Positions 34,408-42,325 of a stretch of DNA of 64,000 nucleotides are shown here, in pieces. How positions within the stretch are numbered: position 1 is the stretch's first letter; each line of letters starts with the position of its first letter. A model generated the notes under the pieces. That model made no database searches and was not told where the DNA came from. It worked only from the letters and a program-made list of their open reading frames with translations. This stretch comes from Streptomyces sp. NBC_00775. Its GTDB lineage: Bacteria > Actinomycetota > Actinomycetes > Streptomycetales > Streptomycetaceae. The position numbers and the translations under genes are program-made. Location of the stretch: positions 9,176,001 through 9,240,000 of the forward strand of contig NZ_CP108938.1 of NCBI RefSeq assembly GCF_036347135.1. Direction: 5' to 3'.

Positions 34408-35574
34408 ATGAACGCCACCACCACCCGGGGCGCGCTGTTCGCCGCCCTCGCCTGCGTCCTCGTCGGAGGCTCCTTCACCGCCAACAGCCTGCTGGGCCAC
34501 TACCCGTACGCGGGCGGCCAGTTCCTGCGCTACGGCCTCGCCTGCGTACTGCTCCTGCCGCTGGTCGGCCGGGGCGGCGCGGTCCCGCTGCGGCGGCTCC
34601 CGGTGCGTCAGTGGGGGCGCCTCGCGCTGCTCGCGGCCGTCGGCATGGTCGGGTTCAACCTCGTGGTGATCGCCGCCGAACGCACGGCGGAACCGGCCGT
34701 TCCGGGTGTCTTCGTGGGGTGCGCCCCGGTCGTCGTGGCCGTTGTCGTACCCCTTCAGGAGGGCCGTCGTCCGCAACGCCGTGTCCTGTACGGGGCGTCG
34801 CTCGTCGCACTGGGCGCGTTCACCGTCCAGGGGTGGGGCCGCACGGACGCGGCCGGGATCGGGTACTCCGTGTGCGCGCTGGCCGGAGAGGTCGGCTTCG
34901 CGGTCCTGGCCGTGCCCGTCCTGCGGCCCCTCGGACCACGGCTGCTGGCGGCCACCGTCTGCGGGATCGCCGCGGTCGAGTCGGCGGTGGCCGGCCTGCT
35001 CACCGGCGGCGCGGCGTGGCTGCGGATGCCGGACGCCACCGAGGCGACCGCGCTGCTGTGGCAGGCGGCGGTCGTCACGGTGGTCGGCTTCGTGTGCTGG
35101 TACATGGGCATGCAGCGCATCGGCGCGGAGCGCGCCACGCTCTTCTCCGGGCTCATCCCCGTCGCGGCCGCCTGCACCGCGCCGTTCGTCGGCACGGGCG
35201 CGTACGGTGTCGGGCAGGCCGTGGGGAGCGCCCTGGTCGGCGCGGGAGTCGCCCTCGGATCCGGTGCGTTGGGCCTGGTGACGCGCCGGTCAGCGGCTGC
35301 CGTCGAGGATGACGCGGGCGACGAGCGCCGGGTCGTCGTTCATCGGGACGTGCCCGCAGCCGGGCAGCCGCACCAGCCGCGCCCGGGGAATGATCTGCTT
35401 GGCGCGGATCCCCTGGCGGCGTACCAGCAGCCGGTCGCGGGTACCCCAGGCCACGGTGACGGGAAGCCCGGGGATGTCGTCCGTGAACTGGACGGAGGTG
35501 CCCGCCCGGAGGGTCTCGCTGAATCCCTCGGCGTGGGCCAGCGCAAGGGTCTCGGCGACGACGGCCTCGGGTGA
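34408..35574 (+). CDS. EamA/DMT transporter with stop-loss C-terminal extension
   Basis: 388 codons, but only the first about 300 form the ten-helix EamA transporter (last helix SALVGAGVALGSGALGLV, then TRR). The frame then reads on for 285 bp antisense through the end of the hydrolase gene, giving a charged tail unlike any membrane protein. A shift of one base near 35279 would produce TGA at the expected end. So either a stop-losing change or a sequencing error has occurred. Divergent PdxR-type regulator. TAGCGT lies 13 nt before the ATG. Exported substrate unknown. Confidence 0.8.
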   Translation: MNATTTRGALFAALACVLVGGSFTANSLLGHYPYAGGQFLRYGLACVLLLPLVGRGGAVPLRRLPVRQWGRLALLAAVGMVGFNLVVIAAERTAEPAVPGVFVGCAPVVVAVVVPLQEGRRPQRRVLYGASLVALGAFTVQGWGRTDAAGIGYSVCALAGEVGFAVLAVPVLRPLGPRLLAATVCGIAAVESAVAGLLTGGAAWLRMPDATEATALLWQAAVVTVVGFVCWYMGMQRIGAERATLFSGLIPVAAACTAPFVGTGAYGVGQAVGSALVGAGVALGSGALGLVTRRSAAAVEDDAGDERRVVVHRDVPAAGQPHQPRPGNDLLGADPLAAYQQPVAGTPGHGDGKPGDVVRELDGGARPEGLAESLGVGQRKGLGDDGLG

Positions 35575-36120
35575 ACGGCGGCCGGGACGGGCGTAGATGG
35601 TGCTGGTCAGCACCGTCCGTCCGGCCGCCGTGCGGGAGAGCCGCTCGACCACGGGGAGCGGCAGCTGCCGCGCTGCCTGCCGCATGGCGATCAGCACCCC
35701 GAAGGCGTACCGCCGCTCGACCGGCGACCAGAAACCGGCGGGCGAGAGCGCGGTGACGGACCGTACGAGCTTCTCGCGGCCCAGCTCCAGGGCCAGCAGC
35801 CCGCCCAGCGAGTTGCCGGCCACATGCGGCCGTTCGATCTCCAGGGCCTCGCACAGCGCGCCGAGCGCGGGCACCACCGTCGACAGGTCGTGCGTCAGCC
35901 CCTCGGGCAGTGCCGGTGACTCGCCGAACCCTGGAAGGTCGACCGCGATGACCTCGCGCTCGGCCGCCAGGATGTGGATGACCGGGTCCCAGGCCTGCCG
36001 GTGGTGGCCGATGCCGTGCAGCAGGAGCAGCGGCTCACCGGTGCCCACGCGCGCGTAGGACATGGTCACGGTCCTCGGGCCGCGCGAAGAGGGGAGGCTG
36101 AAGGAGACCGTGGCGGACAT
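35290..36120 (-). CDS. Alpha/beta hydrolase
   Basis: 276 residues with a complete fold: LLLLHGIGHHRQAWD (oxyanion), VDLPGFGESPALP, nucleophile elbow VAGNSLGGLLALELG (Ser), VTVAWGTRDRLL (acid) and LPGCGHVPMNDDP (His). Cytosolic, substrate unknown, possibly haloalkane-dehalogenase- or esterase-like. GAGGAG precedes the ATG. Its 3' 285 bp overlap the abnormal extension of the EamA gene in the opposite direction. A dyad-rich stretch upstream (36146-36176) may be its operator. Confidence 0.9.
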   Translation of the reverse strand: MSATVSFSLPSSRGPRTVTMSYARVGTGEPLLLLHGIGHHRQAWDPVIHILAAEREVIAVDLPGFGESPALPEGLTHDLSTVVPALGALCEALEIERPHVAGNSLGGLLALELGREKLVRSVTALSPAGFWSPVERRYAFGVLIAMRQAARQLPLPVVERLSRTAAGRTVLTSTIYARPGRRSPEAVVAETLALAHAEGFSETLRAGTSVQFTDDIPGLPVTVAWGTRDRLLVRRQGIRAKQIIPRARLVRLPGCGHVPMNDDPALVARVILDGSR

Positions 36121-36145
36121 GGGGCTGCTCCTCGTCTGGGACACG

Positions 36146-36176
36146 CTGACGGACAGTCTTGTAGACAGCTTGTCAG
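36146..36176. promoter_or_regulatory. Possible operator upstream of hydrolase
   Basis: CTGAC (36146-36150) and GTCAG (36172-36176) enclose the near repeats GACAGTCTTGT and GACAGCTTGT. The spacing resembles sites of TetR-type repressors; no such gene is adjacent. Weak evidence. Confidence 0.3.
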
Positions 36177-36300
36177 CAACTGCTACCGACGGGTAGCCCC
36201 TGGCCGCCACGAGCCAGGAGCCACGAGCCGCACGACGCGCGCACGCCCGGCGTGGTACGCCCGCGTGCCCGGCGTCGAACTCCACGCGCGCGTGCGTTCC

Positions 36301-36954
36301 TCAACGCGCCCTGCGGATCTCCACGTTGAACTCCGGGTGCCCGACGTTCTGCATCAGGGTCAGCCACAGCGGCAGATACATCTCCGTGGCACGCGCCGTC
36401 CGGATCCCGCCCAGGTCGAGCACGCGGTGCGGCGGCCAGCCGAACTCGCCGAGCAGCGCCGTCACCTGCTCCTTCGCGCTCTGGTCCTCCCCGGAGACGA
36501 AGATCTGGTGCTCGCCCGGCACCAGCGCGGGGTCGACCATCAGATAGCAGTTGACGGTGTTGAGGCTCTTCACCACGCGCGCGTGCGGGAAGGCGCGCTG
36601 GATCTGCTCGCCCACGCTGTCCGACTCGACGGGCGAAAGACGCACCTGACCGTCCTCGAACGCGATGGGGTTGGAGACGTCGAGGACGACCTTGCCGTCC
36701 AGATTCTCCGCGCCCGCCGTTTGCAGCACGGTGACAGCCACCCGCCCGCCCACCGCGTTCACGACCACCTCACCGAACGCCGCCGCCTCCGCGAACGTAC
36801 CGTGGCCCGCCCCGGGCCCCGCGCTGTCGGCCCACTCCACAGCGGCCGGATTGTCCTTCGTGCGCGAACCCAACGACACCTCGTGACCCAGTTCGATCAG
36901 CTTGCCGCCGAGGGTGCGCCCCACTTCACCCGTGCCCAGAACCGCGTACCGCAT
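36301..36954 (-). CDS. NADP-binding oxidoreductase (F420 reductase-like)
   Basis: 217 residues, one Rossmann domain of the NADPH:F420 oxidoreductase/Npd group: YAVLGTGEVGRTLGGKLIEL, VSLGSRTKDNP, VVLDVSNPIAF, and FPHARVVKSLNTVN in the dimer region. It probably uses NADP(H); F420 or a small ketone is the other substrate. GGAGGAG precedes the ATG at 36954. Divergent from an ECF41-type sigma factor, whose usual neighbour is an oxidoreductase, epimerase or carboxymuconolactone decarboxylase, so this gene is its likely target. Confidence 0.85.
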   Translation of the reverse strand: MRYAVLGTGEVGRTLGGKLIELGHEVSLGSRTKDNPAAVEWADSAGPGAGHGTFAEAAAFGEVVVNAVGGRVAVTVLQTAGAENLDGKVVLDVSNPIAFEDGQVRLSPVESDSVGEQIQRAFPHARVVKSLNTVNCYLMVDPALVPGEHQIFVSGEDQSAKEQVTALLGEFGWPPHRVLDLGGIRTARATEMYLPLWLTLMQNVGHPEFNVEIRRAR

Positions 36955-37067
36955 CGTCGCTCCTCCCGTGGTGAGGCCGCCGGCCACCGACGGCCCGCGG
37001 GTCATTGTGCTCCGACGGGCGCCCCTTCCGCCTGGACACGACGAGACGCGTCGGGTGGGATGGAACG

Positions 37068-37952
37068 GTGGCAATCGACACCGCGACCGATGTCTTCGAA
37101 GAGCACCGTCCCGTCCTGATGGGCGTCGCCTACCGCATGCTCGGGCGGGTGGCCGACGCGGAGGACGTGGTCCAGGAAGCCTGGCTGCGCTGGTCCGCCG
37201 CCGACCGGGCCGACGTGCGCGAACCGCGCGGCTATCTGGTCCGCGTCACCACCCGCCTCGCCATCGACCGACTGCGCCAGGTGCAGTCGCGCAACGAGGC
37301 GTACGTAGGACCCTGGCTCCCCGAGCCGTACATCACCGACTTCGGGGACAGTGTCCCCGACACGGCGGAGCGCGCCGTGCTCGCCGACACCGTCTCGCTC
37401 GCCGTCCTCGTCGTCCTGGAATCCCTGTCACCCCTGGAGCGCGCGGTGTTCGTCCTCAGGGAGGCGTTCGGCTACCCGTACGCGGACATCGCCGCCGTCC
37501 TCGACCGGGGCGAGCCCGCGGTGCGCCAGCTCGCCGGGCGGGCGCGCAAGCATGTCGACGAACGGCGGCCGCGCTACGAGGTCGACCCGGCCCAACGCCG
37601 CGATCTGACCGAGCGGTTCCTCGCCGCCGCCGCCGAGGGCGACCTGGAGGGGCTCATGTCCCTGCTGGCGCCGGACGCACGGCTGGTCGGCGACAGCGGT
37701 GGCCTGTCCCAGGCGCCACTGCGGGTCCTCGATTCCGCCGACAAGGTCGGACGGTTCCTCATCGGCGCGGCCAAGAAGGGCGTCCCCGACATCTCGTTCC
37801 GCTTCCTGGAGATCAACGGAGGCTTCGCGGTGCTCGCCCTCTCCGCGGGCAAGCCGGACAGCGTCTTCCAGTTGGACGTCGTGGACGGCCGCATCCAATG
37901 CGTCTACATCCTGCGCAACCCCGAGAAGCTGATGTCCCTGTCCGCCGGATAG
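37068..37952 (+). CDS. ECF sigma factor, ECF41 group (SigJ-like)
   Basis: 294 residues. Sigma2 (about 8-75: FEEHRPVLMGVAYRMLG, DAEDVVQEAWLRW) and sigma4 (about 110-165) are followed by a 110-residue SnoaL-like C-terminal domain, diagnostic of ECF41. The group's DGRI-like and NPEKL-type motifs appear in VVDGRIQCVYILRNPEKL. In ECF41 this tail tunes activity in place of an anti-sigma factor. The GTG at 37068 gives the usual N-terminus; a longer reading from 37005 is unlikely. A strong terminator follows the gene. Confidence 0.9.
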   Translation: MAIDTATDVFEEHRPVLMGVAYRMLGRVADAEDVVQEAWLRWSAADRADVREPRGYLVRVTTRLAIDRLRQVQSRNEAYVGPWLPEPYITDFGDSVPDTAERAVLADTVSLAVLVVLESLSPLERAVFVLREAFGYPYADIAAVLDRGEPAVRQLAGRARKHVDERRPRYEVDPAQRRDLTERFLAAAAEGDLEGLMSLLAPDARLVGDSGGLSQAPLRVLDSADKVGRFLIGAAKKGVPDISFRFLEINGGFAVLALSAGKPDSVFQLDVVDGRIQCVYILRNPEKLMSLSAG

Positions 37953-38006
37953 CCACTCCGGCCGGCCTCGGCTCCTCAGCCGTCCCTGCCGGCCGTCCCT
38001 GCCTGT

Positions 38007-38053
38007 ACGACGCCGAAAGCCCCCGTCTTCTGGACGGGGGCTTTCGGCGTCGT
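38007..38053 (+). terminator. Strong 21-bp hairpin terminator after ECF41 gene
   Basis: Perfect 21-bp stem (38007-38027 with 38033-38053), loop TTCTG, in the region after the sigma-factor stop. Contains CCCCC/GGGGG and AAAG/CTTT blocks. No T-run; such long GC hairpins terminate in Streptomyces. It also isolates the GntR promoter downstream. Confidence 0.8.
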
Positions 38054-38132
38054 GTCATGAACATCGCCCAGCACGAACGCCCTGTGAACGCTCTGCGGCA
38101 ACACGCCTGTGCAATCCGTAAGGGATCGAGGA

Positions 38133-38167
38133 TTGGTCTTGACCAAGGGTGGGGGCAGCCCTATGGT
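38133..38167 (+). promoter_or_regulatory. DasR/HutC-type operator over a promoter of the GntR gene
   Basis: Perfect inverted repeat TTGGTC-TT-GACCAA at 38133-38146; its core TGGTCTTGACCA differs by one base from the DasR-responsive consensus TGGTCTAGACCA. It overlaps a promoter: -35 TTGACC (38139-38144), 17-bp spacer, -10 TATGGT (38162-38167). Control by DasR or self-control by the encoded GntR protein are both possible. A second dyad, GGCGTT-AA-AACGCC, lies at 38202-38215. Confidence 0.6.
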
Positions 38168-38244
38168 CGCAGGGATAGTGCAAGAACCTTTAATAAACAA
38201 GGGCGTTAAAACGCCGCCGGGCCACGGCGATTGCGGAGGACAGG

Positions 38245-39006
38245 GTGGGGACCACGCAGTTGGAATCGGTGCCGGAACCTAAGTACTGGCATCTCAAGAC
38301 CGTGCTCAGTGAGGCACTGGACTCCGAGTTCTCCGTGGGCGAGATCCTGCCCAACGAACGTGACCTGGCGGCCCGGTTCGGCGTCGCCCGGGCCACGCTG
38401 CGCCAGGCTCTGGAGCAGCTTGAGCTGGAGGGACGCCTGCAGCGCCGCCGCGGAGTGGGCACCACCGTCGCCCCGCCGCGTATGGGCGTGGCCGTCGGAT
38501 CCGAGCAGCACGTATGGCCGGGCGCGGCCGGCGACGCCTGGCACCCCGCGGACTGCACGGTGGCGGTCCCGCCCGCGTCGGTGGCCGACATCCTGGAGAC
38601 CGTCCACGGCGAGCAGGTGCACACCGTGCGCCGCTCCCGCGTGACGCACGGCCAGCCGGTCGCCGCCGAGCTGCTCTACATCCCGGCGTCCTCGGTGCCC
38701 GACCTGTCCGCGATCGACGCGCCCTCGGGTGCGGCACGCGCGCGTGCGGTGCTGCGAGAGCTGCAGCGCCTGGAACTGGAGGGACAGGACCGCGCCGTGG
38801 AGCTCGGCTCGGCCCGCGCGGACGACGCCAAGGAACTCGACCGGCTTCCCGGAGCGCCCGTCCTCGTCGTCACGACCCGCTTCTTCGCGGCGGGGCGCAC
38901 CGCGGCGGTCTCCGTGGCCACGTACCGCGCCGACACCTGCCGGCTGACCTTCGGCGACTCCGGCGGTGTGGAGATCCATCACGACCCGGAGCGCCGCGCT
39001 TCCTGA
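38245..39006 (+). CDS. GntR/HutC family transcriptional regulator
   Basis: 253 residues. GntR winged HTH (about 12-78: LPNERDLAARFGVARATLRQ, LEGRLQRRRGVGTTV) and a UTRA ligand domain (about 90-245) as in the HutC/DasR subfamily, which sense sugar phosphates, amino sugars or histidine derivatives. GTG start preceded by GGAGGA. The 290-bp upstream region has a DasR-like operator on a good promoter and an A/T-rich stretch. Convergent with a ROK-family gene, another sugar-linked regulator; the two share a long terminator hairpin. Confidence 0.9.
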   Translation: MGTTQLESVPEPKYWHLKTVLSEALDSEFSVGEILPNERDLAARFGVARATLRQALEQLELEGRLQRRRGVGTTVAPPRMGVAVGSEQHVWPGAAGDAWHPADCTVAVPPASVADILETVHGEQVHTVRRSRVTHGQPVAAELLYIPASSVPDLSAIDAPSGAARARAVLRELQRLELEGQDRAVELGSARADDAKELDRLPGAPVLVVTTRFFAAGRTAAVSVATYRADTCRLTFGDSGGVEIHHDPERRAS

Positions 39007-39038
39007 GCCACGCGCCAGGCAGTCCGCCGAACCGCACC

Positions 39039-39070
39039 CGTCGCGCCCCGGAGACCTCCGGGGCGCGACG
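39039..39070. terminator. Bidirectional 14-bp terminator between GntR and ROK genes
   Basis: Perfect stem CGTCGCGCCCCGGA (39039-39052) / TCCGGGGCGCGACG (39057-39070), loop GACC, in the 84-bp gap between the two convergent genes. Confidence 0.75.
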
Positions 39071-39090
39071 TCGTCTCACGATGCGCTCGC

Positions 39091-40248
39091 TCAGCGCCGC
39101 GCCGTCACGGTCCCCTCCACCGCGAACAGCTGCTCCTCGACATGGTCGAGAGCCAGCCGCAGCGCCCCCGTCGCCACCGCCGCCTCGCCCAGGAGCGAGA
39201 GCGTCACCTTGGGCGGGCGCAGACAGTAGCGCGCCAACTCGCGCCGCAGCGGCTCCAGTACGCCGTCCAGGCCGGCCGCCCAGCCGCCGATGACGACCAG
39301 TTCGGGGTCAAGGGCGAGGACGAGCGCCGCGACGTCGTGCACAAGACGCTGGATGAAGCGGTCGACCGCCGCCCGGGCGCGCAGGTCGCCGCCCTTGGCG
39401 AACGCGAAGACCTCGGCGACGGCCTGCTCGTCGAGCGGGTGCAGCGGCTCGTCGGTGGTGGAGAGCAGCGTCTCGGGAGTGACCTCGCGGCCCAGCAGAT
39501 GCAGTGCGCCGATCTCGCCGGCCGCGCCCCCATAGCCACGGTGCAGCCGCCCGCCGATCAGGGAACCGGCGCCCGGGCTCAACCCCGCCAGCACGAACAC
39601 GACGTCGTCGGACTCGGTGGCCGCGCCCTTCCAGTGCTCGGCGACCGCCGCCGCGTTGGCGTCGTTCTCGACCAGCACCGGGCACTTGAAGGAACGACTG
39701 AGCCGTTCGCCGAGCCGCAGGCCCGTCCACTCGGGCAGCGCCGTGCCCAGGCGTACGGTGCCGTCGGCCTCCACGATGCCGGGGCTGCCCACGCCGACCG
39801 CGCGCAGGGAGCTGCGGGCGACACCCGCCCTGCGCAGCAGCTCGGCGACCGCCATACGCAGCCGTTCCAGCCGCTCGTCCGCCGACGCCGTCTCGTCCAC
39901 GTCCTTGGCCATGGCACCCATCACGCGGCCGTCCAGATCGGCCAGCAGCGCGGCGACGCGGTGCGGGCCGATCTCCAGGCCCAGCAGATGCCCCGCCTCG
40001 GCCCGGAACCGGAACCTGCGCGCCGGACGCCCCTGGCGCCGGGCAGCGCCCTCCTCGGCCGCCTTCTCGACGACGAGCCCGTTCTCGATCAGCCCTTCGA
40101 CGACGCCCTCGACCGTGGGCCGGGACAACCCCGTCACCCGGGTGATCTCGGTGAGCGTCGCGCAGTCCGTGGCACGCAACGCGTGCAGCACCACCGCGGA
40201 ATTGATCCTTCGCAGCAGAGAGGGGTCCCCGCCGGTCAACTGCCCCAA
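39091..40248 (-). CDS. ROK family regulator lacking the zinc motif
   Basis: 385 residues from a TTG at 40248 with GGAGG 8 nt upstream. N-terminal winged HTH (about 10-65: ATLTEITRVTGLSRPTVEGV) and a ROK/sugar-kinase domain with LGLEIGPHRVAALLADLDG and VENDANAAAVAEHW (catalytic-type Asp). The GEIGH-x-CxCGxxGC zinc signature is replaced by GEIGALHLLGREVTPETLL, with no cysteines, so ROK kinase activity is doubtful. Probably a carbohydrate-responsive repressor. Convergent with GntR. Confidence 0.88.
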   Translation of the reverse strand: MGQLTGGDPSLLRRINSAVVLHALRATDCATLTEITRVTGLSRPTVEGVVEGLIENGLVVEKAAEEGAARRQGRPARRFRFRAEAGHLLGLEIGPHRVAALLADLDGRVMGAMAKDVDETASADERLERLRMAVAELLRRAGVARSSLRAVGVGSPGIVEADGTVRLGTALPEWTGLRLGERLSRSFKCPVLVENDANAAAVAEHWKGAATESDDVVFVLAGLSPGAGSLIGGRLHRGYGGAAGEIGALHLLGREVTPETLLSTTDEPLHPLDEQAVAEVFAFAKGGDLRARAAVDRFIQRLVHDVAALVLALDPELVVIGGWAAGLDGVLEPLRRELARYCLRPPKVTLSLLGEAAVATGALRLALDHVEEQLFAVEGTVTARR

Positions 40249-40370
40249 CGTCCGTCCTCCCAGCTCGTGCGCGTGTTGGCCGGATCGTACTCGGCGTCGC
40301 GTACCCCGGCGAGTGCCGGGGACCCCCAACCCACCGACGGGTCGGAATCGTCACCTGCCGACGGGCCCGC

Positions 40371-41039
40371 TCAGCCGGGCGCCACGAACCCCGACTCGTA
40401 CGCCGCGATGACCGCCTGCGTACGATCCCGCGCACCCAGCTTCGCCAGTACGGCGCTGACGTGGGACTTCACCGTCTCGGTCCCGACGATCAGCCGCGCG
40501 GCGATCTCCGCGTTCGACAGCCCCCGGGCCATCAGCCGCAGCACCTCCGCCTCCCGCTCGGTCAGCGCGGCCCGCTCCATGGCCGCCCGCGCCACCGGAT
40601 TCCCGGTGCCGTCCCCGTCCCCGTACTCGGCGGCCAACTGCCGTACGGAGGCGGGAAACAACAGCGACTCGCCCTCGGCGACCAGCCGCACCGCGTGCAC
40701 GATCTCGGCGGGCCGCGCCCGCTTCAGCAGAAACCCGTCGGCACCCGCCCGCAGCGCCTCGTAGACGTACTCGTCGTTCTCGAACGTCGTCACCACGAGG
40801 ATCTTCGGCGGATCGCTCACGGTGCGCAGCACCGCGCGCGTGGCCTCGATGCCGTCCAGGAGGGGCATGCGTACGTCCATGGCGACCACGTCGGGCCGCA
40901 GCTGCCGCACCAGGGGGATCACCGCCGCACCGTCGGCCGCCTCCCCGACGACCGTGATGTCGGGCTGCGCCTCCAGGACGGCGCGCAGACCCGCGCGTAC
41001 GAGGGGTTCGTCGTCGACGAGGAGAACGGTGACCGGCAT
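40371..41039 (-). CDS. NarL/LuxR-type response regulator
   Basis: 222 residues: receiver domain (1-120; Asp9, Asp10, phospho-acceptor Asp55 in VAMDVRMP) and C-terminal LuxR HTH (about 155-220: LTEREAEVLRLMARGLSNAEIA). It lies 14 bp downstream of the histidine kinase on the same strand. A TACGCT hexamer 12 nt before its ATG may give it an extra leaderless promoter. Probably controls the divergent ABC exporter operon in response to the cognate kinase. Confidence 0.93.
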   Translation of the reverse strand: MPVTVLLVDDEPLVRAGLRAVLEAQPDITVVGEAADGAAVIPLVRQLRPDVVAMDVRMPLLDGIEATRAVLRTVSDPPKILVVTTFENDEYVYEALRAGADGFLLKRARPAEIVHAVRLVAEGESLLFPASVRQLAAEYGDGDGTGNPVARAAMERAALTEREAEVLRLMARGLSNAEIAARLIVGTETVKSHVSAVLAKLGARDRTQAVIAAYESGFVAPG

Positions 41040-41053
41040 CCGGCCAGCGTAGA

Positions 41054-42217
41054 TCAGCGCAACGGCAGCTCTACATGCACCTGCCAGTCACCTTGGTCGG
41101 GGCCCGTCCGCGCGCGACCGCCGAGCAGCGCCGCACGCTCCCGGATGCCGCGCAGACCACTGCCCCGGCCGGGCCCGGGTATGTCGGCCGTCAGCGGATT
41201 GCGGACCTCCAGACCGAGCGCGCCGTCCGCGACCTCGATACGGACCCGGACCGGGACGCTCCCCGCATGCCGCAGCACATTGGTGAGGGACTCCTGGAGG
41301 ATGCGGTAGCCCTCCCGGGACACCGGTCCCGGAACGGTTTCCACCGGACCCGTCACCTCCGCGTCCACCTTGGCGCCGGAGCTCCGCGCCGACTCCAGAA
41401 GCCGGTCGGCCTCGCTCAATGTGGGGCGACTGCTCACGGGGCGTTCCGCCTCGCGCAGGATGCCCAGCACCCGGTCCAGGTCTTCCAGGGCGGCCCGGCC
41501 GGTGTCCTCGATGGCGCCCAGGGCCCGGTCGGTGAACGCGGGGTCGCCGGCCGCCCGTGCCGCACCCGCCTGGACCACCGCGACCGTCAGCGCGTGACCG
41601 ATCGTGTCGTGCAGCTCACGGGCGATGCGACTGCGCTCCAGGAGTTGCTCGGTGCGCTCCTCCAGGGCGGCGAGCCGTTCGGTGGGGGAGGGGCCCAGGA
41701 GACGGCGCGCGATCGCCGTGATCAGCTCGCCCAGGCCGACCACCGCGCCGTAGAGGGCGAGCACCGGCAGCGGGACGAGTAGTGCGTAGGCCCAGTGCGG
41801 GTCCGAAACCGGCACGAAGGGGTTGTCGGTGATGGTATGGCCGGTCGCCGCGTTGACCAGATCAACGGCAATCACCGGCAGCCAGACGGTGAGCCCACAG
41901 GCCGCCCAGCCACAAGCCATCCGTACTTCCAGCCAGAGCACGGTCCGCCACCGGTCCCGCCAGGTGAGCGAAGGAGTGACCGAGAACGCCGCGTCCCCGC
42001 CGCCCCGCTCGCCCGGCGCCAGCATGAACTGCGCCTGTACACCCTCGCCCCGCCGCACGGCCGGAATCAGCCCCAGCGGAATCAGCAGCACCGCGGGCAC
42101 CCACGGCTTCGACATGTCGATGAACAGCCACACGCTTTCGAACAGCATCGGCACCCACAGGTGCAACCAGCGTGTGTACGTCGTCCCCCGGAGCAACGGG
42201 CGCAGAAAGCGGGCCAT
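41054..42217 (-). CDS. DesK-type sensor histidine kinase
   Basis: 387 residues. About four hydrophobic segments occur in the first 165 residues (LHLWVPMLFESVWLF; PAVLLIPLGLIPAV; CGLTVWLPVIAVDLV; YALLVPLPVLALYGAVVGL). Then come HisKA_3 with phospho-acceptor His203 in RIARELHDTIGHAL, and an HATPase_c domain (LTNVLRHAG; GRGSGLRGIRERAALLGG). A short-loop membrane sensor typical of cell-envelope or antibiotic stress. Cotranscribed with the response regulator and divergent from a two-gene ABC exporter with a 108-bp gap holding GC hairpins. Confidence 0.92.
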   Translation of the reverse strand: MARFLRPLLRGTTYTRWLHLWVPMLFESVWLFIDMSKPWVPAVLLIPLGLIPAVRRGEGVQAQFMLAPGERGGGDAAFSVTPSLTWRDRWRTVLWLEVRMACGWAACGLTVWLPVIAVDLVNAATGHTITDNPFVPVSDPHWAYALLVPLPVLALYGAVVGLGELITAIARRLLGPSPTERLAALEERTEQLLERSRIARELHDTIGHALTVAVVQAGAARAAGDPAFTDRALGAIEDTGRAALEDLDRVLGILREAERPVSSRPTLSEADRLLESARSSGAKVDAEVTGPVETVPGPVSREGYRILQESLTNVLRHAGSVPVRVRIEVADGALGLEVRNPLTADIPGPGRGSGLRGIRERAALLGGRARTGPDQGDWQVHVELPLR

Positions 42218-42325
42218 TGCGTCATCGTGACAGGCGGCACTGACAACGGGCCTCCCCCGAGCGGGGGAGACGATCTCCACCCGCGGGGGAGGCGACGCCT
42301 CCTCAGCAACGGCCAGGCTGTGGCC

